From contig JADFHF010000025.1 of the NCBI GenBank assembly GCA_022567305.1, positions 1 to 55,677 on the forward strand: DNA of 55,677 bases, given 5' to 3'. A program made the translations under genes and the position numbers. Shown in pieces: positions 9,218-17,515 of this stretch (the first letter of the stretch is position 1; each line of letters starts with the position of its first letter). The notes beneath the pieces were generated by a model. It searched no databases. It was not told the origin of the DNA and saw only the letters and a list, made by a program, of their open reading frames with translations. This DNA comes from Bacteroidota bacterium (GTDB lineage: Bacteria > Bacteroidota > Rhodothermia > Rhodothermales > UBA10348).

Positions 9218-10275
9218 GAGGAATATTTGAGGTCGGACTGTTGTGTTTCTGTTCGGTGTCTCTGGTTCAAGCCCAGGAATTACGTACGGAGAATGTGATT
9301 CTGATCACCCTGGATGGTCTCAGATGGCAGGAAGTGTACTCGGGGGCTGATTCGCTATTGTTTTGGAGAGACGGAGCCGCTGTTGATGGGTTTTGGTCCG
9401 ATACTCCCAATGAACGACGCCGTATGTTGATGCCTTTTTTTTGGCAAACGGTGGCCGATCAAGGCATACTCTTCGGCAATCGATTGGAAGGAAACCGGGT
9501 CGACGTTACGAACGGTCGCGTTTTTTCATACCCCGGTTATAACGAGATCCTCACGGGCTTCGCAGACGATTCGATAGACAGCAATGACAAGATTCCGAAC
9601 AAGAATGTCACCGTCCTCGAATGGGTGAACCGACAGCCTGGATTCATAGGCCGTGTCGCCGCCTTTACTTCCTGGGATGTTTTCCCCTTCATTATCAATG
9701 AGGAGAGGAGTGGGGTGCCGGTTAACTCCGGATTCGAAGCAGCTTACGGTCAGATATCAGATCGGGAAACGTTCTTGTCCCGGTTACAGGTCGAGGTGGC
9801 TACGCCCTGGGATGGGGAACGCTTCGACGTATTTACTCACTACATGGCTATGGAGTACCTGGCCAGAAAGCGTCCCAGGCTGCTATATATCGCCTACGGT
9901 GACACCGACGAGTTTGCACATAGCGACGACTATGGCGCATATCTGAAAGCAGTGAACCAAACTGACGCCTTTATCAGAGATCTGTGGAAATGGCTTCAGG
10001 AAGATGAGACGTATACTGGCAAGACATCCATTTTGATAACAACCGACCACGGCCGAGGTCACGCCGACCGCTGGATTGGGCACGGGTCGGATTGGGTGGG
10101 CTCGGAGCACATCTGGATGGCCGTCCTTGGACCTGATACGCCAGCCACAGGAGAAGTGACTGCGACCGGCCAACTCTTTCAAAATCAGATTGCTGCAACG
10201 ATCAGCGCACTTCTCGGCCTGAACTATACGAATATCCGAGAGACAGGCCCACCCATTCATGCAGCGATTCGCTAA
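9214..10275 (+). CDS. Exported alkaline-phosphatase-superfamily phosphodiesterase/sulfatase-like hydrolase
   Basis: A 353-residue exported hydrolase (signal peptide about residues 1-21, LLCFCSVSLVQAQ) of the alkaline phosphatase superfamily. The metal-binding set is visible: NVILITLDGLRWQEV at the N-terminus, a probable nucleophile in GRVFSYPGYNEILTG, YGDTDEFAHSDDYGAYL in the middle and TTDHGRGHADRWIGHG plus SEHIW near the C-terminus. The family includes nucleotide pyrophosphatase/phosphodiesterases, phosphoglyceromutase-like enzymes and sulfatases; there is no C-x-P/S-x-R sulfatase signature, so a phosphodiesterase or phosphatase is more likely. It starts inside the AcnX small-subunit stop (ATGA), so it is in the same operon. 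It is convergent with the MBL-fold gene, with only six bases between. Confidence 0.88.
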   Translation: MRGIFEVGLLCFCSVSLVQAQELRTENVILITLDGLRWQEVYSGADSLLFWRDGAAVDGFWSDTPNERRRMLMPFFWQTVADQGILFGNRLEGNRVDVTNGRVFSYPGYNEILTGFADDSIDSNDKIPNKNVTVLEWVNRQPGFIGRVAAFTSWDVFPFIINEERSGVPVNSGFEAAYGQISDRETFLSRLQVEVATPWDGERFDVFTHYMAMEYLARKRPRLLYIAYGDTDEFAHSDDYGAYLKAVNQTDAFIRDLWKWLQEDETYTGKTSILITTDHGRGHADRWIGHGSDWVGSEHIWMAVLGPDTPATGEVTATGQLFQNQIAATISALLGLNYTNIRETGPPIHAAIR

Positions 10276-10281
10276 TGTGAT

Positions 10282-11136
10282 CTACAATTCGTCGAGGGGC
10301 CTGGGGTTGGTGACCTTCGGGCCACGTTCGGTCATTTCGACATCGGCAACGGCGATCTCCGGGTCGTGTTCGAAAAACAATTGCCACCCACGGTCAACGA
10401 CGTCCTTCAGAAAATTTTCTTTCTCTTCAATCGTGGTCATCGGCCAGAGATCATAGGCCATGTTCCACGCGGGGCTAAGATGTGCATGTGTCGGTAGGAG
10501 ATCGGCCACAAAGACAAGCGTGCGCTCGGCATCGGAGATTTTGACAATCTGCATATTCTTCGTGTGACCATCCACCGGGATGACATCCACACCCGGAAAC
10601 AGCTCCTTCGTCCCATCTATCAGAGCGAGCTGTCCTGAGTCGGCCAACGGGTTCAAATTTTCGGCGAGAAAGGATCCCTTCTCCCTCACGTTTGAAACAT
10701 TGGCCCATTCCCAGTGAGCCTTCTGTACGAGGTACTGTGCATTGGGAAAGGCGACTTGTAGCTGATCTCCGTCGCGCGTAGTGCTACCACCACAATGGTC
10801 AAAATGAAGATGTGTAAGAATTACGTCCGTCACATCCTCTAAGCTGAAGCCCACCGATTGCAATGCACCTGGCAGATTCATTTCTGAATCTTCGATCGCA
10901 TATAGTTCGGCAAATTGATCTGAATACTTGTCACCCAGGCCGTTGTCAATCAAAATGAGTCTGTCGGAGCTCTCCAAAAGCAAGCAACGCATGTTGAGCG
11001 GTATTCTGTTCGCGTTGTCGGACGGAATCCGACGTTCCCAAAGAGCCTTCGGCACAATTCCGAACATGGCTCCTCCATCCAATCCCAATCGTCCCGTTTC
11101 GATAGTATGAAGTGTGTACTGACCTATTTGCGTCAT
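10282..11136 (-). CDS. MBL-fold metallo-hydrolase
   Basis: A 284-residue metallo-beta-lactamase-fold hydrolase. The di-metal motif is LTHLHFDHCGG (about residues 109-119), with a later His in VDGHTKNMQI, an Asp in LVFVADLLPTHAH and a C-terminal His in LFFEHDPEIA. It has no signal peptide, so it is cytoplasmic. The closest recognisable groups are the lactonase/methyl-parathion-hydrolase-like MBL proteins (quorum-quenching AHL lactonases share the HxHxDH core), but the exact substrate is unknown. It stands alone on the minus strand, divergent from the FAD/Fe-S oxidoreductase gene and convergent with the preceding hydrolase gene. Confidence 0.9.
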   Translation of the reverse strand: MTQIGQYTLHTIETGRLGLDGGAMFGIVPKALWERRIPSDNANRIPLNMRCLLLESSDRLILIDNGLGDKYSDQFAELYAIEDSEMNLPGALQSVGFSLEDVTDVILTHLHFDHCGGSTTRDGDQLQVAFPNAQYLVQKAHWEWANVSNVREKGSFLAENLNPLADSGQLALIDGTKELFPGVDVIPVDGHTKNMQIVKISDAERTLVFVADLLPTHAHLSPAWNMAYDLWPMTTIEEKENFLKDVVDRGWQLFFEHDPEIAVADVEMTERGPKVTNPRPLDEL

Positions 11137-11313
11137 TTTCTGTCCGGTTTGGATTCGATTTCCGCAAGATAGGGGTCGATTTAATGTTTGCGATCGAAAT
11201 CCCAGAGGAAAGGTGGCAACAAAACGCTGTGCGTCATAACCTCGTTCGGTATGAGAATTCGGGCCGAGGAGTCGGTATGAGGAATAGGATGAGGATCAGG
11301 ACGAGGCTATTTA

Positions 11314-14244
11314 ATGCGAAATCAATCGGATGTTCAGGATTGTCTGGAGAAGATCCGCTCTCAAGTGGCGGGTGATCTACGGACCGATGCCTACAGCCGG
11401 ATGTTTTACAGCACCGATGCCAGCATCTACCAGGTCAACCCCCTTGCGGTGGTCATCCCCCGAAATCGCGAAGATGTTCATGCAATGATTGAATCGGCGA
11501 ACGAATTCCAGGTCCCGGTTCTTGCCCGTGGCGCGGGGAGTAGCCTCGCGGGACAGGCTGTCGGTGAAGCGATCGTGATCGATTTTACGCGGCACTTGGA
11601 TACGATTCTCGAAGTGAATCCGGATGCGCGCACGGTGAAGGTGGAACCGGGGGTTGTCCTGGGATCGCTCAATACACGTCTTGCGCCATATGGTCTGCAA
11701 TTCGGACCGGATCCTGCCAGTGCCGATCGAGCGGCCATTGGTGGGATCGTTTCGAATAATTCGACCGGTGCCCATTCGATCGTATACGGAATGACGGCCG
11801 ACCATGTCATCGAAATGAATGTGGTCCTCAGCGACGGCTCCCGCGTTCGGCTCAGTCCATTGAGTGAAGATGAGGCTAAAAGGAAGACGACCCTTCAGTC
11901 ATCAGAGGGGCGACTGTATCGTGACCTGCTGAACCTGGTGCAGAATCCAGCCAACGAATCGATCATCCGGGAAGACACCCCCCGTCACTGGCGGCGATGT
12001 GGAGGATACAATCTTGATCGGATGATCGGGGAGGGTCCCTCGTTTCGTGTTCCTCAGGATTCGCGCTTTAACCTGGCGAAGCTAGTCTGCGGAGGAGAAG
12101 GGACGCTCGCTGTCATCGAAGATGTCACGCTGAATCTGGTTCCGATCCCCTCAACGACAGGGCTGGCGATTGTGCACTTCGAGGATTTGCATTCTGCCTT
12201 GGAGTCCATCCCCTTGATTCTGGAATCTGAACCCTCTGCCATCGAACTGTTGGATCGTCTTGGCATGTCCCTTTGCCGAACCGTGCCCGCCTGGCGAACA
12301 AAACTCGAGTCTTTCGTTGCCGGAGAACCGGAATGTGTTCTGATCACAGAGTACTCGGGTGAAAATGTGGCTGAGGTCGCGTCGAAAATCGATCGACTCG
12401 AGGAACAGCTAGCCGGACCATCGTCAGGCGCGGGCGAAGTGGTTCGTGTACTTGAGTCTGAAGGTCAACGCGATGTATGGAGCGTGCGCAAGATGGGTCT
12501 CGGATTTCTGATGAGTCTGAAAGGAGATTACAAACCCATTCCCTTTATCGAGGACGCCGCAGTCCCGCCTCAGCACCTTGCCAAATACGTCACAGGCATT
12601 GAGGAATTCTGTCAGAATCTCGGGACAAAAATCGCTTATTACGCCCACGCCAGTGCAGGCTGCGTACATATTCGCCCTCTTATTAATACGAAGGATGCGA
12701 AGGAAATCTCCAAGTTGCCGGAGATCACATCGTTTGCGATCGAACTCCTGCATGGATTCGGTGGAGCGTTGTCGAGCGAACACGGAGACGGGCGAGCAAG
12801 AAGTGCATTCAATGAACGGTTTTTCGGCGAGAAATTGTATGGTCTTTACCGGTCCGTCAAATCAGTATTTGATCCGGGGAATCTGTTGAATCCGGGCAAT
12901 ATTGTAGACGCAAAGCCAATGACCGAGAATCTGAGATTTGGCCCCGATTACTCAGTCGCCCCGATGGTCTCGTACCTGGACTTTTCGGAAGACCAGGGCT
13001 TTGATCGCGCGGTCGAAATGTGCAATGGCTCCGGAGTTTGCCGAAAGATTGGATCGGGGACGATGTGTCCCAGTTTTATGGCGACCCGGGAAGAAGAGCA
13101 TTCGACTCGAGGTAGAGCCAACGCCCTCCGTGCCATCTTGACGGGAGAAATCGAGACGGATGGTCTGGCGGACAAGCGACTTTACCAGACCATGGACCTT
13201 TGTCTCGAATGCAAAGCCTGCGCGTCCGAATGTCCCTCGTCAGTGGACATGACGAAACTCAAGATGGAGTTCTTGGCCCATTATCAGTCTTCGCATGGTG
13301 TCTCACGTCGATCCAAGCTATTCGCGAACATTGCTCGAACGAATCGACGGTTTAGCGGGAGAGGGGCGGGAGTCGCCAATGCCATTCTCGGATTTTATCC
13401 TTTCCGCTGGGCTTTGGAGCGATCCGTCGGTATTTCATCGAGAAGAAGTTTCCCTCCGTTTGCACGTGAGCCGTTCACAGAATGGTTTAAGAGCCGCTCC
13501 AAGATCAAGGCATCCGGTCGTCGTGTCGTGCTCTTCAACGATACATTCAACACGTTCAACTATCCGAACGTGGCCATCTCTGCAACGAAATTTCTGGAGG
13601 CGTCAGGATTCGAAGTGATCCTTCCCGGCCATGGGTGTTGTGGCCGTCCGATGCTTTCAAAGGGGCTCATTGACCACGCCAGAGAAGCAGCTTTGGAAAC
13701 GGTGGAAAAGCTCTATCCACTTGTAGAACAAGGCCTTCCCGTTATTGGACTGGAACCCAGTTGTCTGCTCACCTTTCGCGACGAGTACGCTTCACTTCTT
13801 CCGAACGACGACCGGATAGACCAGATTGCGAACGCGTCTTTTATGTTTGATGAGTTCGTCGCTACCGAGGCTTCGGAGGGAAGATTATCTGTTCGTTTTC
13901 GTGATGAAGCGAAACAGATTCTATTTCACGGTCATTGCCATCAGAAATCAATGATCGGAACAACGGAAAGTCTTGCAGCGCTGAGTCTACCGGATGGATT
14001 TACGGTTCACGAAATTGACTCCGGTTGTTGTGGCATGGCGGGTTCATTCGGATTTGAACTCGAGCACTACGATCTGTCCATGAAAGTAGGTGAGGATAGG
14101 CTTTTTCCCGCCGTGCGCAATGCCCCCGCTGAGTCGATAATCTGTGTTTCTGGAGTGAGTTGCCGGCAGCAAATAGAGCATGGGACGGGTCGGAGACCCA
14201 AGCATTTGGCAGAAGTGCTCTGGGAAGCCGTAAAACTAGAGTAA
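11314..14244 (+). CDS. FAD-linked/Fe-S 2-hydroxyacid dehydrogenase (YdiJ-like fusion)
   Basis: A 976-residue fusion of a GlcD-type flavoprotein and a GlcF-type Fe-S/CCG protein. Residues about 40-250 form the FAD-binding PCMH domain (PVLARGAGSSLAGQAVGEA, ADRAAIGGIVSNNSTGAHS), about 270-540 the FAD-oxidase C-terminal domain (SSEHGDGRARS, DPGNLLNPGNIV), then two Fe-S cysteine sets (around C570 with TMCPS, and CLECKACASECP from residue 630), and two CCG motifs (HGCCGRPM, SGCCGMAGSFG). This is the layout of E. coli YdiJ and D-lactate/D-2-hydroxyglutarate dehydrogenases, which pass electrons to the respiratory chain. It lacks a signal peptide. It begins a four-gene plus-strand run; the decarboxylase gene follows after 25 bases. 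Confidence 0.92.
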   Translation: MRNQSDVQDCLEKIRSQVAGDLRTDAYSRMFYSTDASIYQVNPLAVVIPRNREDVHAMIESANEFQVPVLARGAGSSLAGQAVGEAIVIDFTRHLDTILEVNPDARTVKVEPGVVLGSLNTRLAPYGLQFGPDPASADRAAIGGIVSNNSTGAHSIVYGMTADHVIEMNVVLSDGSRVRLSPLSEDEAKRKTTLQSSEGRLYRDLLNLVQNPANESIIREDTPRHWRRCGGYNLDRMIGEGPSFRVPQDSRFNLAKLVCGGEGTLAVIEDVTLNLVPIPSTTGLAIVHFEDLHSALESIPLILESEPSAIELLDRLGMSLCRTVPAWRTKLESFVAGEPECVLITEYSGENVAEVASKIDRLEEQLAGPSSGAGEVVRVLESEGQRDVWSVRKMGLGFLMSLKGDYKPIPFIEDAAVPPQHLAKYVTGIEEFCQNLGTKIAYYAHASAGCVHIRPLINTKDAKEISKLPEITSFAIELLHGFGGALSSEHGDGRARSAFNERFFGEKLYGLYRSVKSVFDPGNLLNPGNIVDAKPMTENLRFGPDYSVAPMVSYLDFSEDQGFDRAVEMCNGSGVCRKIGSGTMCPSFMATREEEHSTRGRANALRAILTGEIETDGLADKRLYQTMDLCLECKACASECPSSVDMTKLKMEFLAHYQSSHGVSRRSKLFANIARTNRRFSGRGAGVANAILGFYPFRWALERSVGISSRRSFPPFAREPFTEWFKSRSKIKASGRRVVLFNDTFNTFNYPNVAISATKFLEASGFEVILPGHGCCGRPMLSKGLIDHAREAALETVEKLYPLVEQGLPVIGLEPSCLLTFRDEYASLLPNDDRIDQIANASFMFDEFVATEASEGRLSVRFRDEAKQILFHGHCHQKSMIGTTESLAALSLPDGFTVHEIDSGCCGMAGSFGFELEHYDLSMKVGEDRLFPAVRNAPAESIICVSGVSCRQQIEHGTGRRPKHLAEVLWEAVKLE

Positions 14245-14269
14245 TCAAGCAGCAATAAAGACATTCATC

Positions 14270-15700
14270 ATGCCTGATGATCATATGACCCCGGATGAGT
14301 TTCGGGAGTATGGAAAAGAGGTGATCGACTGGATCGCCGATTATTACAAATGGGTAGAAACGTATCCTGTGCTTTCTCAGGTCAAGCCTGGAGATATTCG
14401 TAGTGGATTGCCGCCCAGTGCACCTCAGAAGGGCGAATCTATGTCTGCGATGCTGGACGACATGGACCATCTCATCATGCCCGGAATAACTCACTGGCAA
14501 TCCCCAAACTTCTTCGCGTTTTATCCTTGCAATAGCTCCGGCCCTGGAATTCTAGGTGAGTTGCTATCTGCCGGGCTAAACGTGCAGGGTATGAATTGGG
14601 TTACGAGTCCGGCCTGCACTGAACTGGAGGCCCACGTGTTGGATTGGCTTGTCGAGATGCTGGACCTCCCGGAGAAGTTCAGATCCACAAACGCGGGTGG
14701 AGGCGTCATCCAGGATACGGCCTCGAGTGCAACGCTCTGTGCTACGTTGGCCGCGCGAGAACGTGCGACGGACGGTCAGTCGAATCATGTTGGAGCAGAT
14801 CATTCGCTGGTTGCTTATGCATCACACGAAAGCCATTCTTCCATTGAAAAAGCCCTTCGCATCGCTGGAATCGGAACTGATCGAATGCGAGTCATTCCCA
14901 CCGATGAATCGTATGCCATGGACGCTCATGAACTGGAAGATCAGATTCTGAGGGACAAGGCCGAAGACTTCAAGCCGTTTATCGTATACGGAACGGTGGG
15001 TTCGACGTCTTCCGGAAGCCTGGATCCACTCGAGTCAATTGGATCGATTTGTCAGCGCGAAGGGATCTGGTTTCACGTAGACGCTGCGATGTTGGGGACC
15101 GCCGCACTCTGTCCGGAATTTCGCTACATACAGGAAGGGCTTGAATACGCGGATAGTTACTGCTTCAATCCGCACAAGTGGATGTTTACCAATTTTGATT
15201 GCGACTGTCTATTTGTTGCCGACCGGAATGCACTTACCCGGGCACTCACGATTAATCGAGAGTATTTGGGAGATTTTCCGTCAAAATCAGCCGGTGAAGA
15301 TAACTACCGCGACTGGCAGATCCCGTTGGGGCGCAGGTTTCGATCGCTGAAACTCTGGTTTGTTATTCGATATTACGGTGTCGAGGGTCTCCAGAAGCAC
15401 ATTCGCGAGCATGTTGAAATGGCGCAAGAATTTGCCCGTTGGGTGGATGACGACCCGAATTTTGAAAGGCTTGCCCCCGTCTCATTGCAGCTCGTTTGCT
15501 TTGCTCATACAGCCGGGAATGACATCACAAAGTCACTCCTGGATTCGATCAATGCCAGCGGGAAGATCTATCTGAGCCAAACCATGCTGCGCGGACGATT
15601 CACGATACGGATCTCGATTGGCCAGGCCAATACCCGGAAGAGGCATGTTCGAGCGGCCTGGGAGTTGATTCAGAAAACTGCGAGGGAACTGGCCCTTTGA
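14270..15700 (+). CDS. PLP-dependent group II decarboxylase (aromatic-L-amino-acid type)
   Basis: A 476-residue pyridoxal-phosphate enzyme closely resembling animal and plant aromatic-amino-acid decarboxylases in length and sequence. The PLP lysine is K303 in FNPHKWMFTNFDCDC. The cofactor-stacking His is present (SHESHSSIEKA, His189), and the PLP-anchoring Asp is in FHVDAAMLGTAALCPEF. The flexible catalytic loop keeps its Tyr (DNYRDW) just before QIPLGRRFRSLKLWF. That Tyr and the His argue for amine formation and not the aldehyde-synthase reaction. It would make tryptamine, tyramine, dopamine or a similar amine; the exact substrate cannot be read off. It lies in an operon between the FAD/Fe-S dehydrogenase (25 bases) and a DAO-type oxidase (13 bases). 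Confidence 0.94.
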   Translation: MPDDHMTPDEFREYGKEVIDWIADYYKWVETYPVLSQVKPGDIRSGLPPSAPQKGESMSAMLDDMDHLIMPGITHWQSPNFFAFYPCNSSGPGILGELLSAGLNVQGMNWVTSPACTELEAHVLDWLVEMLDLPEKFRSTNAGGGVIQDTASSATLCATLAARERATDGQSNHVGADHSLVAYASHESHSSIEKALRIAGIGTDRMRVIPTDESYAMDAHELEDQILRDKAEDFKPFIVYGTVGSTSSGSLDPLESIGSICQREGIWFHVDAAMLGTAALCPEFRYIQEGLEYADSYCFNPHKWMFTNFDCDCLFVADRNALTRALTINREYLGDFPSKSAGEDNYRDWQIPLGRRFRSLKLWFVIRYYGVEGLQKHIREHVEMAQEFARWVDDDPNFERLAPVSLQLVCFAHTAGNDITKSLLDSINASGKIYLSQTMLRGRFTIRISIGQANTRKRHVRAAWELIQKTARELAL

Positions 15701-15713
15701 TGGCACGCAAACT

Positions 15714-16889
15714 ATGACCAACACATATGACGCAATTTTAATTGGGGGCGGCATTATGGGATGCTGCACGGCCCATGAATTGGGTCAGCGTGGATTAAGC
15801 GTCGCGGTCTTGGAGAAAGGACGTATCGGCGACGGGCCTACGGGCGATTCAGTGGCCATTATTCGGCAGCATTATTCCAATCGGCTGACGGCCCGGATGG
15901 CACACTATGGAGTTCGTGTCTTTCACGAGTTCGAGGATCGAATCGGAGAGAGTTGTGGATTTCATCAATCTGGATTCGTGGTTCTTACATCCGAGTCAAA
16001 TAGAACGGGACTCGAATCGAATCTGGCTCTTCAGCGGGAGATTGGAATAGATACGCGAATTATTTCATCTGAGGATTTGTCGGATCTGGTGCCGGAGATG
16101 AACCCGCAACCGGACCTTATCGCCGCCTTCGAGTCCGAGAGCGGCTACGCCGATGCCTGTTTGACGGTCAAAGCATACGCCAACTCGGTAAAGCGACAGG
16201 GTGCGGATTTGTTTGAAGACACGGAGGTGACGGATATTTATTTTTCCGGAGAAAGAGTATCAGGTGTTCGAACACCGAGCGGAGATTTTCAGGCTCCCGT
16301 TGTCATCAACTGTGCCGGTGCGTGGGGAGCCCGGATTGCAGCTATGACCGGTCATGTAATTCCAATCGAATCATGCCGAGCTCAGGTCGCCGTAGTTTCG
16401 AAGCCCAAAGGTTTTAGGTCGGAGTTTCCCGTCGTGATCGACTTCAGTAACGGGTCATATATTCGTCCTCATTCTCGTGAAAGCATATTTGGTGGGCTGG
16501 TCGATCCCACAGAAGCCCATGCGGTCGTGGATCCGGATAACTATAAGAAGAGTGCGGATGCTGACTTTTTGGACAACGTTTCGGACCGACTCGCCGAGAC
16601 CTGGCACGGCTTGAATGAGAGTGACTCCGTTGGCGGGTATGCCTCACTTTATGCGATTACACCCGATTGGCATCCTATTGTAGACGAGGTGCCCGCTGAC
16701 AGCGGCTTCTATATTTGCTCGGGATTTAGCGGGCACGGCTTTAAACTTGCACCGGCAGTGGGTCAAATGACAGCCGATATGATATTGGAGGAGTCGAACC
16801 CTCTGTTTGATCATCGGGCGTTTCGACTCAGCCGATTCGATGAAAATGATTCAGTTATGGGGATTTACAAATTTTCAATTTTGGGGTAA
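15714..16889 (+). CDS. FAD-dependent oxidoreductase, DAO family
   Basis: A 391-residue flavoprotein of the D-amino-acid-oxidase/sarcosine-oxidase/glycine-oxidase superfamily. The Rossmann dinucleotide motif opens the protein (ILIGGGIMGCCTAHELGQRG), followed by ESGYADACLTVKAYANS, VINCAGAWGARIAAMTG and a C-terminal FSGHGFKLAPAVGQMTADMI, where the second FAD-contact segment lies. It is cytoplasmic, with no signal peptide. The substrate is a secondary or D-amino acid or an amine; its position directly after the aromatic-amino-acid-type decarboxylase raises the possibility that the two act in one amine/amino-acid pathway, but this is inference. The stop overlaps the next start (TAATG). Confidence 0.9.
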   Translation: MTNTYDAILIGGGIMGCCTAHELGQRGLSVAVLEKGRIGDGPTGDSVAIIRQHYSNRLTARMAHYGVRVFHEFEDRIGESCGFHQSGFVVLTSESNRTGLESNLALQREIGIDTRIISSEDLSDLVPEMNPQPDLIAAFESESGYADACLTVKAYANSVKRQGADLFEDTEVTDIYFSGERVSGVRTPSGDFQAPVVINCAGAWGARIAAMTGHVIPIESCRAQVAVVSKPKGFRSEFPVVIDFSNGSYIRPHSRESIFGGLVDPTEAHAVVDPDNYKKSADADFLDNVSDRLAETWHGLNESDSVGGYASLYAITPDWHPIVDEVPADSGFYICSGFSGHGFKLAPAVGQMTADMILEESNPLFDHRAFRLSRFDENDSVMGIYKFSILG

Positions 16890-17440
16890 TGAAAACGAAA
16901 ATGATGGCCTTCTCTGCCTATCCTCGCATCGTAGGAACCCTCCTGCTGATCGTCTTCTGCACCGAACTCGCCGCGGCGCAGAACACTAAACTGATAGTAT
17001 TGGTTCGGCACGCGGAGCAGGAAGACTTGCCAAGGAGTAATCCCGCTCTGACCGAAGCGGGTTGGGATCGGGCGACCGCGTTGGCGAAAATGCTTGAGGA
17101 CACGCACATTGATCATATTATTACGTCACACCTGGACCGAACCATCCTGACGGCGAAATACGTGGGAGAGGCGAGAGATCTGATCCCCGAAGAAGTATCT
17201 ATCGAAGCGGGACTTTTAGCTCACCTCGAAGCTGTGGTGAATGCGGTGCATCGACGACCCGACGGGGAGGCGATACTCGTCGTTGGACACAGCAACACGA
17301 TACCTGGAATTGTAAACGCACTCACAGGCGAAGAGTATTCGGATCTGAATGAATCAGTCTTTTCGACCGTCTTCATCGTCACTCTTACCGACGGCGAAAA
17401 TCCGCGAATTATTATTTCATCCTTCGGTGCTGAAAACTGA
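16889..17440 (+). CDS. Exported histidine phosphatase family protein
   Basis: A 183-residue branch-1 histidine phosphatase (phosphoglycerate-mutase-like). After a Sec signal peptide (about residues 1-31, ending ELAAAQ) comes the catalytic LIVLVRHAEQED motif, with the phosphohistidine at about 40, then TSHLDRTILTAKYV and the second His in LVVGHSNTIPGIVNAL. The enzyme would remove phosphate from a small molecule or a sugar phosphate in the periplasm. It is coupled to the DAO-family gene by a TAATG overlap and ends the four-gene run starting at 11314; a DUF5916 gene begins 75 bases further on. Confidence 0.9.
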   Translation: MKTKMMAFSAYPRIVGTLLLIVFCTELAAAQNTKLIVLVRHAEQEDLPRSNPALTEAGWDRATALAKMLEDTHIDHIITSHLDRTILTAKYVGEARDLIPEEVSIEAGLLAHLEAVVNAVHRRPDGEAILVVGHSNTIPGIVNALTGEEYSDLNESVFSTVFIVTLTDGENPRIIISSFGAEN

Positions 17441-17515
17441 GCGGGACTGCAACTCGAGATCCGAACTTTCGATACAGACAAAGCGATTCCCGCATCAACA
17501 GACCATGATCACTCG

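Noticed and set aside
10282-11136. MBL-fold protein as an acyl-homoserine-lactone lactonase (quorum quenching)
   Set aside because: HxHxDH is shared by the whole superfamily; nothing in the sequence or the neighbours selects this substrate.
11278-11312. GATGAGGATCAGGACGAGG-type purine-rich stretch as a regulatory repeat
   Set aside because: A simple low-complexity run directly before the ATG at 11314; it may serve as the ribosome binding region but shows no specific structure.
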